Shown here piece after piece: positions 46,613-55,363 of a DNA stretch of 64,000 nucleotides. The notes under the pieces are model-generated. The model ran no database searches. It was given only the letters and a program-made list of their open reading frames with translations, and was not told the origin of the DNA. The DNA is from Parazoarcus communis (GTDB lineage: Bacteria > Pseudomonadota > Gammaproteobacteria > Burkholderiales > Rhodocyclaceae): positions 3,224,001-3,288,000 of the forward strand of contig NZ_CP022188.1 of assembly GCF_003111665.1 (NCBI RefSeq), given 5' to 3'. Within the stretch, counting starts at the first letter, position 1. Every line of letters starts with the position of its first letter. Made by a program: the position numbers and the translations under genes.

Positions 46613-47452
46613 ATGTTGCAGCGCATTTTCCGTCGAAGCATCGTATTAAGCCTTGCATTCGTTATGACTTGGGGCGTTCATGAGCAAGCCAGCGCTACCG
46701 TCTTGGCACAAGGCGAAATCGGCCTGTCGATCAGTACGAACGCCACGCTCACGCCACGATACGGCTATTCGAGCGGCCTTTTCTCCAGTCTGACGGAGCG
46801 CGTCAGCGGTGTGAACACGACGCAATATTATTACCTTGACCGAAATAACGGCTACCGCGGCGCGGGAGTACTTGGCCCATCGCAAGTGAGTGGGGAGTTC
46901 GACATCTCGAACGGATCCTCCAGCTTCAACTATTCCTTGACCAACCCAAACCCGGGCGTCTCTGCGGACTTCGCGTCTGGCTCGGCTGACATGTTCGCGA
47001 ATGTATCTTTCACGGGCGTTCTGTCAGGGTTCTCTTACAATTATGCGCTTATCGGAAGCAAGGATTCTGCAATCGACAGCCTTCAGTTCATGATTCAGAT
47101 GGAAGTCGCGCTGTATGATCCCAACTTGAGCCGGTATGTGAACGTTTACTCGGACTACGGCGGCGTATTCTATTCTGGCTACGAAAGCAACTTCCGCACT
47201 AATTGGGTCAATGAAACGGTCCAGGGCGAAACATTCGCGACCAGCGGCATAAATACCTTCGACGATTACAGTGCGCTTGGCACCCAAAGTTGGAGAATTC
47301 GTTACGATCTGCAAAGTTCCGGTAGAGACAACTTCGGTCCCAGTTCAGTCAGCGACCAGACGGTCCCCGAGCCGGCTACGCTCGTCCTGCTTGCGCTGGC
47401 GCTCCTGCTGATGCATTTGATTTCCGTCCCGCAGGTAAGCCGGAAACGGTAA
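46613..47452 (+). CDS. PEP-CTERM sorting-domain surface protein
   Basis: This 279-residue exported protein has a signal peptide (about 1-28, ending QASA) and a Ser/Asn/Tyr-rich body without a recognised domain. The C terminus is a PEP-CTERM signal: VPEPATL, a hydrophobic helix and a basic RKR end. Exosortase would cut and attach or release it at the cell surface; no exosortase gene is in the window. GGGAGG precedes the ATG. Lower GC and the flanking repeats suggest that the gene came in by transfer. Confidence 0.88.
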   Translation: MLQRIFRRSIVLSLAFVMTWGVHEQASATVLAQGEIGLSISTNATLTPRYGYSSGLFSSLTERVSGVNTTQYYYLDRNNGYRGAGVLGPSQVSGEFDISNGSSSFNYSLTNPNPGVSADFASGSADMFANVSFTGVLSGFSYNYALIGSKDSAIDSLQFMIQMEVALYDPNLSRYVNVYSDYGGVFYSGYESNFRTNWVNETVQGETFATSGINTFDDYSALGTQSWRIRYDLQSSGRDNFGPSSVSDQTVPEPATLVLLALALLLMHLISVPQVSRKR

Positions 47453-48033
47453 CGGATTTGCAACTGAGCTCGCGCGCATCCACGTGATGCCCTCGGCGCA
47501 GGTGGCGTGGCACCAAGGCCCACCAATCACCAAGGCATATACCCGCAGGAGGCCCTCAAGGGAGGCGTAGGGTAACGGTGTGTTGCCCACGACCTGAGGT
47601 GCGCCCATAGCAAGGCCGTGAGAATCACATGGGGCAGAGTCGATCGATCCATGAAGAGTCCGGCAACTGCCGTCTTGGGTCGAAATGACTCGTTCAGTAG
47701 CCTGAGAAGCTGACCCCTGATTACGAGTGTGTGGCGGCTTGCCGGCATGGTGCCGACTGTGCGCACGGGCATACGAATGGCCGTTCTGGTCGAAATGCTG
47801 GCAGTTTCTGGCGGTAAAGGCGCGTGACCGGCCTTTGCCGACCTCGGGCTGCAAGGCACCAGCTGGAGCCATTCAGTTGCTATTGCTGCTCACTGGGCGC
47901 TTTCGGCATCAGCGTGGGAGGGCTCCCTGACTGGTCGGGGCAAGCGGCCGCGGACGTTGAACCTGCACGTGACGGGTGCCCAATTTACTCAGGGAGCTAC
48001 CCGGTCACGCTTGTGGTTGATCCAGTTGAGGCT
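47453..48033. other. Gene-poor gap with repeat copy C
   Basis: This 581-base gap between convergent genes holds repeat copy C at 47631-47685 on the opposite strand. Short open frames are present on both strands, none of them credible. Confidence 0.45.
47631..47685 (-). repeat. Short dispersed repeat, copy C (inverted)
   Basis: On the reverse strand this reads tttcgacccaagacggcag and continues with ttgccggactcttca, closely matching copy A over about 55 bases. Confidence 0.7.
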
Positions 48034-50244
48034 CTAAGTCTGACTGGCCAAAGCTGCCACTTTGGCCCGGGCCATGTGCAGTTTCCTGTAGCTGTCGATC
48101 AGGCGCTGGTGCCTGTCAAGCCCTTCGAGTTTCATGCTCGTTGGCGTCAAGCCGTAGAAGCGCACGCTGCCGTCCACTGTCCCCATCGCCGCGTCCATAC
48201 GTGAGTTGCCAAACATGCGGCGGAAATTGACTTCGTAATCGTCCAGTTCAAGGTCGTCGTCCAGCAGCACTTCCAGCACCACATTCAAGGCCTGGTAGAA
48301 CAATACGCGCTCGACCGTATTCTCGTTGTATTGCAGGAAGGCTTCGAGGCGCTCCTTCGCGGCTTCAAATTGCTGCAAGGCTAGATGAATCAGCAGCTTC
48401 AGCTCCAGGATCGTGAGCTGTCCCCAATCCGTGTTTTCGTCGAACTCGATGCCGATCAATGTAATGATGTCGGTGTAATCATCGAGTTCACTGTCTTCCA
48501 GACGTTCAAGCAGCGCTTCGAGGCTGGCATCGTCCAGTTGATGCAAGTTCAGGATGTCGGCGCGGAATAACAGCGCTTTGTTGGTGTTATCCCAGATCAG
48601 GTCTTCCACCGGATAGACTTCCGAATACCCCGGTACCAGGATGCGGCAGGCCGTTGCGCCGAGTTGGTCATACACCGCCATGTACACTTCTTTGCCCATG
48701 TCTTCGAGAATGCCGAACAAGGTTGCAGCTTCGTCGGCATTGGAGTTTTCACCGTGGCCAGAAAAGTCCCACTCGACAAAGTCGTAGTCGGCTTTGGCAC
48801 TGAAAAAGCGCCACGACACCACGCCGCTGGAGTCGATGAAGTGTTCAACAAAGTTATTCGGCTCAGTTACGGCGTTACTTTCAAAGGTGGGCTGAGGCAA
48901 ATCGTTCAGGCCTTCAAAGCTGCGCCCCTGCAGCAACTCGGTAAGGCTGCGTTCCAGCGCCACCTCGAAGCTCGGGTGCGCCCCAAACGAGGCAAACACC
49001 CCGGCCGTACGCGGGTTCATCAAGGTGACACACATCACTGGAAACGCCCCGCCCAGCGACGCATCCTTCACCAGCACCGGAAACCCCTGTTTTTCCAGCT
49101 CCTCAATGCCGGCCAGGATGCCGGGATACTTCGCCAGCACGTCGTGTGGCACATCGGGCAGCGCAAGCTCACCTTCCAGAATTTCACGCTTTACCGCGCG
49201 CTCGAAAATCTCCGACAGGCATTGAACCTGCGCTTCCGCCAACGTATTACCGGCACTCATGCCATTGCTGAGGAACAGGTTGTCGATCAGGTTGGATGGG
49301 AAATAGACCACCGCGCCGTCCGACTGCCGCACATATGGCAGCGAACAGATGCCGCGCTGAATATTGCCGGAGTTGGTATCGTATAAATGCGAGCCACGCA
49401 ATTCGCCATCGGGGTCGTAGATCTGCAGGCAGTATTCGTCGAGAATTTCTACCGGCAGTGCATCTTTAGGGCCAGGTTTAAACCAGCGCTCATTCGGGTA
49501 ATGCACAAACGCCGCGTTGGCAATGTGCTCTCCCCAAAACTGGTCGTTGTAGAAATGATTGCAATTCAGTCGCTCGATAAATTCGCCCAGCGCCGATGCC
49601 AGCGCGCTTTCCTTGCTTGCGCCCTTGCCATTGGTAAAGCACATCGGTGAGTGCGCATCGCGGATATGCAGCGACCACACGTTGGGAACAAGATTTCGCC
49701 ACGAAGCGATTTCGATCTTGATGCCCAGGTCCGCCAAAACCCCTGACATCTCTGCGATGGTTCGCTCCAGCGGCAGATCCTTTCCGGCAATATAGGTGCT
49801 TGCTTCCGAATCCAGGTTAAGCGTCAGCAGGGCCTGGGCGTCGGCATCCAGATTTTCCACCTCTTCAATCACGAACTCAGGCCCGTTTTGCACCACCTTC
49901 TTAACCGTGCAACGGTCGATGGAGCGCAGAATGCCCTGCCTGTCTTTGGCGGAGATATCCGCGGGCAACTCTATCTGAATCTTTATGATCTGCTTGTAGC
50001 GGTTTTCCGGATCAACAATATTGTTCTGCGACAGGCGGATGTTTTCTGTAGGAATACTGCGGGTTTCGCAGTACAACTTCACAAAGTAAGCCGCGCACAA
50101 AGCCGATGAAGCCAGAAAGTAGTCGAACGGACCAGGCGCCGAGCCATCGCCCTTATAGCGGATAGGCTGGTCGGCTAGCACCGTGAAGTCATCGAACTTA
50201 GCTTCAAGACGAAGCTTGTCGAGAAAATTGACCTTAATTTCCAT
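48034..50244 (-). CDS. OsmC-YcaO fusion protein
   Basis: This 736-residue protein joins an N-terminal OsmC domain (about 1-140) to an E. coli-type YcaO protein (about 150-736). The OsmC part keeps both redox cysteines, Cys50 in SSALCAAY and Cys112 in DRCTVKK. The YcaO part has FTNGKGASKESALASALGEFIERL and LSNGMSAGNTLAEAQVQ, the stretches that line the ATP site, and is similar to E. coli YcaO along its length. E. coli YcaO supports RimO-dependent methylthiolation of ribosomal protein S12. The ATG at 50244 was chosen because the OsmC fold starts there; the longer frame is non-homologous. Confidence 0.92.
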   Translation of the reverse strand: MEIKVNFLDKLRLEAKFDDFTVLADQPIRYKGDGSAPGPFDYFLASSALCAAYFVKLYCETRSIPTENIRLSQNNIVDPENRYKQIIKIQIELPADISAKDRQGILRSIDRCTVKKVVQNGPEFVIEEVENLDADAQALLTLNLDSEASTYIAGKDLPLERTIAEMSGVLADLGIKIEIASWRNLVPNVWSLHIRDAHSPMCFTNGKGASKESALASALGEFIERLNCNHFYNDQFWGEHIANAAFVHYPNERWFKPGPKDALPVEILDEYCLQIYDPDGELRGSHLYDTNSGNIQRGICSLPYVRQSDGAVVYFPSNLIDNLFLSNGMSAGNTLAEAQVQCLSEIFERAVKREILEGELALPDVPHDVLAKYPGILAGIEELEKQGFPVLVKDASLGGAFPVMCVTLMNPRTAGVFASFGAHPSFEVALERSLTELLQGRSFEGLNDLPQPTFESNAVTEPNNFVEHFIDSSGVVSWRFFSAKADYDFVEWDFSGHGENSNADEAATLFGILEDMGKEVYMAVYDQLGATACRILVPGYSEVYPVEDLIWDNTNKALLFRADILNLHQLDDASLEALLERLEDSELDDYTDIITLIGIEFDENTDWGQLTILELKLLIHLALQQFEAAKERLEAFLQYNENTVERVLFYQALNVVLEVLLDDDLELDDYEVNFRRMFGNSRMDAAMGTVDGSVRFYGLTPTSMKLEGLDRHQRLIDSYRKLHMARAKVAALASQT

Positions 50245-50622
50245 GTGGGAATCCTGAAATAGCGTGCAAAGCGAATTGGCCGCCATTATCGCCGCTTTCC
50301 CTGTGGAAAAACCGCGTGTCTCCGGCAGTTCGAGGGGCCGGGTCCTGGTGGCGACGACCGCATGCACCGCCGTGACGAAGGTGTCTGAGTTCTGGCACGC
50401 TACAAAGCGAGGTCTGACCGGGATTGCAGCAAGGCGCATCCGACAAAGCCCTGATCTGCAAGTGCATAAGGCGTCTGAGGGGCGTTCAGTTGCGCCTCCG
50501 TCTGGCGGCTCACACTTCCGGCCCGTTAATGAGGTTCGCTTTCGAAGTGGCCCAAAGACAACTATCGAAGTTAAAGCGGAGGCGCCGCCAACAGACAGAT
50601 ACGGCGTGCAGGCCAGGCGAAT
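50245..50622. other. Gap between OsmC-YcaO and amidohydrolase genes
   Basis: About 380 bases with no recognisable gene or strong signal. The left part should hold the promoter of the OsmC-YcaO gene. Confidence 0.4.
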
Positions 50623-51465
50623 TTATCGCCCGAAAAGTCGCTCGGCATTACGGAAGGCGATTTTTTCCGCCACCTCGTCGGGCAACTGCTTCAACCATTC
50701 CCGGTAGGTATGCATGATGCTGCCGTAGTTGTCCCAGCGTTCGTTTACCCACGTATCGGAGCCGATCAGGAAGCGCTCCGGATACTTTTCAAACAGGCGC
50801 CGCCATTCGGGCGTAAGTGTCCCACCTTCGGTGATCCCGTAGCGGTAGGACAGTTCGCACCACAGCTTGGGATAACGTTGAAGATAGGCTTCGACCTTGG
50901 CCGGATCGGTGGAAAAACCCGTGTGCGCCCAGATGATCTGCGCCTCCGGGCTGTGGCGGTAAAGAATCTCGAGCGCTTCGTCGTCGGCGTGGGCGTGCAG
51001 ATAGAGAGTGTGCTTCACCGCGAAGTCGACGGTCTTTTTGACCTGAGGTGCTTCAGCGGCACGGCCGGTGAGGTGAAATTCGCCGATGCCGCGGTAATAG
51101 CCGCGCTTGAATTCGGTGGCGATCAGTTCTTCGGTCTGCGGGTCGCTCATCCATGTCTGGATGTCAGGGCGTGTGCGGTAGGGACGAATGAATGGCACCA
51201 CCCACAGGTCTTTTGACTGTGCCTCATACAGCGCACGCGTCCCGTCATTGGGGCGACTGGTAGCGAGGATGCCTGTGACCTTGTTTTCGCGGAACAGGGC
51301 CAGCACGCCTTCGAGCGGCAGATGTGGCACCGGCTCCCAGTTGTAGTGCAGATGGGCATCAAAAACAGGGAGGACGGCTTGGGCAGTGCCGGCGCCACAT
51401 GTTGGGGCCGTGACTCCGAATACGGAACAGACCAGCAGAAAACCCAGGCAACGAGTCCGCTTCAT
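50623..51465 (-). CDS. Exported amidohydrolase-type TIM-barrel protein
   Basis: This 280-residue protein has a signal peptide (about 1-25) followed by a metal-dependent hydrolase barrel. FDAHLHYN supplies the HxH metal pair, and HAHADDE, WAHTGFS and GSDTWVNERW hold further likely ligands. It resembles the amidohydrolase 2 family, but the substrate is unknown and export to the periplasm is unusual for it. The ATG at 51465 follows GAGAGG. Confidence 0.82.
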   Translation of the reverse strand: MKRTRCLGFLLVCSVFGVTAPTCGAGTAQAVLPVFDAHLHYNWEPVPHLPLEGVLALFRENKVTGILATSRPNDGTRALYEAQSKDLWVVPFIRPYRTRPDIQTWMSDPQTEELIATEFKRGYYRGIGEFHLTGRAAEAPQVKKTVDFAVKHTLYLHAHADDEALEILYRHSPEAQIIWAHTGFSTDPAKVEAYLQRYPKLWCELSYRYGITEGGTLTPEWRRLFEKYPERFLIGSDTWVNERWDNYGSIMHTYREWLKQLPDEVAEKIAFRNAERLFGR

Positions 51466-51512
51466 GATGACCTCTCGTTCGTAATGGTGGCGTCGTTCAC
51501 GCTGGCTCCGTC

Positions 51513-52103
51513 TCAAGCATAGAGACGTTCGATATCGTCGAAACGGTCGGTGCCCCAGAACGGTTCGCCGTCGATCAGGATGAAGGGCGAGCCGAACACG
51601 CCGCGCGCAAGGGCATTCTCGGTTTCGTGCCTCAGGCGATCCTTGATGTCCTGCTCTTGCGCGCCGGCTGCAGCCGCGTCGCGGTCGAATCCGAGGCTTG
51701 CAGCGACATCCAGCGCGACGTTTGCGTCGGAGGTGTCCTTGCCGTCGATCCAGTAGGCCCGGTAGGCGGCCTCGACGAAGGCACCCATCTTTTCCGGGGC
51801 TTCGCGTTCAACCCAGTAGGCGAGGCGCGACGGCGGGATTGGGTTGGCGGGGAAGTTGGCTGGCACCCTGACCTCGGCAATGCCGTCCAGTTTTGCGCGC
51901 CTGAAGAAGTCCTTGAAGACGTAGTCCTTCTTCAGCGGATGGTCGAGCGGCAGGCCGCCGTGTGCCTTGTAAACCGCGCCGATCAGGAACGGGCGCCAGT
52001 TCACGTCCCGCCCGATGGCTTTGGCCAGGGCGGAGACCTTGCGGCTGCCGAGAAAGCCAAAGGGTGAGGCGAAGTCGAAATAGAAATCGAAGGATTTGCT
52101 CAT
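51513..52103 (-). CDS. 2-hydroxychromene-2-carboxylate isomerase family protein (DsbA fold)
   Basis: This 196-residue protein belongs to the DsbA-like HCCA isomerase/kappa-GST family. FYFDFASPFGFLGS (about 7-20) has a Ser where DsbA has its active cysteine, and the C-terminal GVFGSPFILIDGEPFWGTDR is diagnostic. Known members act in naphthalene degradation with glutathione. No other aromatic degradation genes are near, so the real substrate is open. Confidence 0.9.
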   Translation of the reverse strand: MSKSFDFYFDFASPFGFLGSRKVSALAKAIGRDVNWRPFLIGAVYKAHGGLPLDHPLKKDYVFKDFFRRAKLDGIAEVRVPANFPANPIPPSRLAYWVEREAPEKMGAFVEAAYRAYWIDGKDTSDANVALDVAASLGFDRDAAAAGAQEQDIKDRLRHETENALARGVFGSPFILIDGEPFWGTDRFDDIERLYA

Positions 52104-52125
52104 GATCTGTCTCCTGTGATCGGGG

Positions 52126-52860
52126 TCACCATTGTTCTTTATAGGGACGCAGGTCCATTTCGAAGGTCCATGCGCTGCGTGGCTGCCTGTGCAGTTGCCA
52201 ATAGGCCTCGGCGATATCGTCGGGACGGAGGATGCCGTCCGGCATGCGGGCCTCGAACATGTCGGGGAAGAGTGCCTTCGTCGACGGGTTGTCGATCAGG
52301 CCATCGATGATGATATGGGCGACATGTACGCCCTCGGGACCGAGTTCCCGCGCCATGCTTTGTGCGAGCGCGCGCAAGGCATGCTTGCCCCCGGCGAAGG
52401 CGGCGAACCCGGTGTTTCCGCGCAGACTGGCCGAGGCGCCGGTGAAGAGGAGGGTGCCCTGACCGCGTTTTCGCATGGGTTCGACGACCTCGCGTCCGAC
52501 CAGAAATGCCGCGAAGGCGCACATCTCCCAGACCTTGCGATATACCTGAGCGCTTGTTTCCGCGATCGGGAACCGCACATTGCCGCCGACGTTGAAGATG
52601 CAGGCCGTGATCGGGCCGATCTGTTCGGCCTTTGCCACCAGCGCCCTGACCGCATCCTCATCGCGCGCGTCCGAGTGCACCGCGGTTGCGCTGCCGCCGG
52701 CGGCTTCGATGTCTGCCACAAGCCGGGAGAGGTCCCCGCGCCTGCGACTTGCCACCACATGCAGGCCTTCTCGTGCGAAGCGTCTCGCGATCGCTCCGCC
52801 GGTGGCATCGCCTGCGCCGACGACCAGGCAGACCTCGGTGGGTGTGGGGTGTGGGTTCAT
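52126..52860 (-). CDS. SDR-family protein with Phe at the catalytic Tyr position
   Basis: This 244-residue protein has a short-chain dehydrogenase fold with VVGAGDATGGAIARRF (about 13-28) for the nucleotide. The catalytic Ser is at 143, but the YxxxK motif reads FAGGK, with Phe155 in place of Tyr and Lys159 kept. It may be catalytically altered or non-catalytic. It lies 22 bases from the HCCA-isomerase gene, transcribed in the same direction, and follows a TetR gene. Confidence 0.88.
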   Translation of the reverse strand: MNPHPTPTEVCLVVGAGDATGGAIARRFAREGLHVVASRRRGDLSRLVADIEAAGGSATAVHSDARDEDAVRALVAKAEQIGPITACIFNVGGNVRFPIAETSAQVYRKVWEMCAFAAFLVGREVVEPMRKRGQGTLLFTGASASLRGNTGFAAFAGGKHALRALAQSMARELGPEGVHVAHIIIDGLIDNPSTKALFPDMFEARMPDGILRPDDIAEAYWQLHRQPRSAWTFEMDLRPYKEQW

Positions 52861-52969
52861 GGCTGGGCTCCGTTCCGTGTGTCATGCATCGAAGCGTGCG
52901 TTTCACCTGAAGGCACGCGGCACGCACTGCGCTGCCCTTTGACGGGGCAATCGTTGTTCGTGGGCCGTT

Positions 52970-53545
52970 TCAACCGAGGTCGCGCCGTATCAGGCGAAAG
53001 GTGGTGTCTATTGCCGCGGTGATCTGATCCCGCGGGAGATTCCGACGGCTGGACACGCGCACCCCTTCGTTGAGCAGCATCAGGAGGTCAGCCAGTTCCG
53101 AAGCGTGCCCGGGCGCACAGTGCGCGTCGATCAGACAGCCTTCAAACGCGGCCTTGACCGCATCGAGATGCGTGCTTGCGCGGGCGCTGAGTTCGTCGTC
53201 TACGTCGGCCAGTTCCAGAACGGTGTTCACCAGCATGCAGCCCCATTGCGATCTGTCGCTTCCAGTGCCAAGGAAGTTGCGCACAAAGAAACCTTGCAGC
53301 GCTTCGAGCGGCGGCAGCTCGCTTCGCGACCGGTTAATCATGTCGATCGAGCGCTGGGCAAACAGGTCCAGACAGGCCAGAAACAGGCTGCGCTTATCCA
53401 CAAACGTGGCGTAGAAGCTGCTGCGGCTGATTGCCATGGTTTCGAGCAGATCGGCCAGCGACGTTGCCTGGTAGCCCTTGCGCCAGAACAGAATCAGCGC
53501 GCTGTTTCGCGCCGTTGCTGGATTGAATTCGATCGTACGAGCCAT
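52970..53545 (-). CDS. TetR-family transcriptional regulator
   Basis: This 191-residue protein has a TetR helix-turn-helix (about 8-55, ATSLADLLETMAISRSSFYATF) and a C-terminal TetR ligand domain. It lies 109 bases upstream of the SDR gene on the same strand and is likely to control that short operon. Confidence 0.92.
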   Translation of the reverse strand: MARTIEFNPATARNSALILFWRKGYQATSLADLLETMAISRSSFYATFVDKRSLFLACLDLFAQRSIDMINRSRSELPPLEALQGFFVRNFLGTGSDRSQWGCMLVNTVLELADVDDELSARASTHLDAVKAAFEGCLIDAHCAPGHASELADLLMLLNEGVRVSSRRNLPRDQITAAIDTTFRLIRRDLG

Positions 53546-53807
53546 GGATTAATAGTGGAACGTGCGGTCCAGAATGTCAAACGCCGGGTGATCTTCGGTT
53601 CCCGACCGGGGCGTGGGCGTCTGACTTTCCGCGGGCAGGGGCGCCGGATCAACGGTGGGGGGCCGCACGACTTCGTGCTGCCGTGCGGCAGTTCAAGCTC
53701 CGCAGCCGTCATTGCACTCCGCCTGCGATCAGCTAGATTGAGATGCAGGGGGGCGCGACGAGTGTGCGTGCTCCTGACCTGCTTGGTTACCTCGATTGGG
53801 GGACATC

Positions 53808-54584
53808 ATGAAGCGGACAAGCGAACTATTTCCGGGGGTGCTCATTGCATTCGCCGTAGTGTCGGCATTGGGCGTGCGGCCGGCATTCGGGCAAGCGGGC
53901 AGTTACGTCGGGCCGGCGGTGACGATTGGCAAGGGTGAGGCATACGCCATGGTCCGTACCGGCGCGGACGGTGCGGTGACGTCGATCGGCGTGGTGATGA
54001 CGGCGGCTGCGCTCGAGGGGTTACCGGCAGCAGCACCGGGCGAGCATTCTGATTTTCCCTACGAGCTGCCAATGCCGGCGACCGGACCGAAGACCGTTGT
54101 CGATCACGTGGTGGTGAACTGGGAGGCGGCCGGTCATGCACCGTCGAAGGTGTACGACGTGCCGCACTTTGACTTCCATTTCTACGTGGTGGATCGCGAG
54201 GCGGTGGAGAAGGTTGTGTTTTCGAGCCCGGATGCGTCCGGTGCCCCGGACCAGCAACCGCCCGCAGAGCTGATGGCGACAGGTTACGTGCTGCCGCCGG
54301 GAACGGCGAAGTCGAAGATGGGCGTGCATGCGGTCAACCCGGCAGGCGGGGAGTTTCAGCAGCAGCCATTCAACACGGCGTTCATCTACGGCTATTACAA
54401 CAAACGGCTGACCTTCATCGAGCCGATGGTCTCGCTGGCGTATCTGAAATCGAAACCGTCGGTTTCGCTGCCGGTGTCACGGCCGGCGAAGTATTCCTGG
54501 CCCGGTGCCTATCCGTCTTCGTATCGGGTTGCGTTTGACGAAGCACGTCAGGCGTATGAGGTCTCGCTGGAGGAGCTTCGCTGA
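53808..54584 (+). CDS. Exported protein of unknown function (DUF5602/TTHB210-like)
   Basis: This 258-residue protein has a signal peptide (about 1-28, ending AFG) and then a domain that I believe matches the TTHB210-like/DUF5602 group. A His-rich motif, VPHFDFHFY (about 121-129), may bind metal. The C-terminal half has a conserved-looking AFIYGYYNKRLTFIEPM stretch. GGGG precedes the ATG. It stands alone, and no function can be given. Confidence 0.75.
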   Translation: MKRTSELFPGVLIAFAVVSALGVRPAFGQAGSYVGPAVTIGKGEAYAMVRTGADGAVTSIGVVMTAAALEGLPAAAPGEHSDFPYELPMPATGPKTVVDHVVVNWEAAGHAPSKVYDVPHFDFHFYVVDREAVEKVVFSSPDASGAPDQQPPAELMATGYVLPPGTAKSKMGVHAVNPAGGEFQQQPFNTAFIYGYYNKRLTFIEPMVSLAYLKSKPSVSLPVSRPAKYSWPGAYPSSYRVAFDEARQAYEVSLEELR

Positions 54585-54680
54585 GGCGCCCCCCCGCGTG
54601 CACGGCGAGTCAGCGCAGTCCGGTGCTCGGGCCATGATCTGCTGCGCCGTAGCGCTGGGGCTTTCTTTAGGGGGGCTTCT

Positions 54681-55229
54681 TCAGGCTCTGAGCTTCAGGC
54701 CGGTCATGTTGGCAGCGCAGCCTGTGTCGTGGAGAGGGCCTGGCCAGTGGTGGAGATCGACGTTCTCTGGAATCTGTTGAGTCTGTGCAAGCCGGAAATT
54801 ACCGAAACGCGGGTCGGCGGTGACCTCTTTGTCGATCCAGTGGGGCAGCACGATCGGCGTGCCCTCGTGCGGTAGTTCGATCTCTGCTACGACGAGCCCG
54901 GCATGCTTGCCCTCGAAGACATCCACCTCGAAGGTCTGGGTATGGAAATGAATCAGGTAGCGTGTTTTGCGAATGATGCGATCGTTGCAGTGCGCCGAAA
55001 GCATCCGAACGGCATCAGCGATGGGAATGGGGTACTCAAACTCGTCACGGGTGATCCCGGAGCGTGGTCCCTTGATGGTCAGAAAGGCATGGTCTGCGCG
55101 AATCCTGACACGCGTGCTCATTGCTCCTTGCTCTTTGGCGACATAGCCCTGAACGATGTTTTCGCCCTGAGCATCCTGCAAGAACCTGATGTCGCGCACG
55201 AGGAACTTGCGTTCAATCTCGATTGCCAT
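54681..55229 (-). CDS. CYTH-domain protein
   Basis: This 182-residue protein has a CYTH fold: EIERKF (4-9) provides the ExExK signature, and RIRADHAFLTIKG and EVDVFEG follow in order. CYTH enzymes hydrolyse inorganic triphosphate or act as class IV adenylate cyclases. The ATG at 55229 gives the signature directly at the N terminus; upstream in-frame codons are not conserved. Confidence 0.92.
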   Translation of the reverse strand: MAIEIERKFLVRDIRFLQDAQGENIVQGYVAKEQGAMSTRVRIRADHAFLTIKGPRSGITRDEFEYPIPIADAVRMLSAHCNDRIIRKTRYLIHFHTQTFEVDVFEGKHAGLVVAEIELPHEGTPIVLPHWIDKEVTADPRFGNFRLAQTQQIPENVDLHHWPGPLHDTGCAANMTGLKLRA

Positions 55230-55363
55230 TTGGGGGCTGCCGCTTTTGCTTTTGAGTAAATGGATTCTAGCAGATGGCGGAGTGGCAAAATTGACCTTGA
55301 TCAGAGAAGCGCTCCCCCGGTTTTTTTTGCGCCGGGGGCGTGCCTGTGCAAACCATGTACCCG

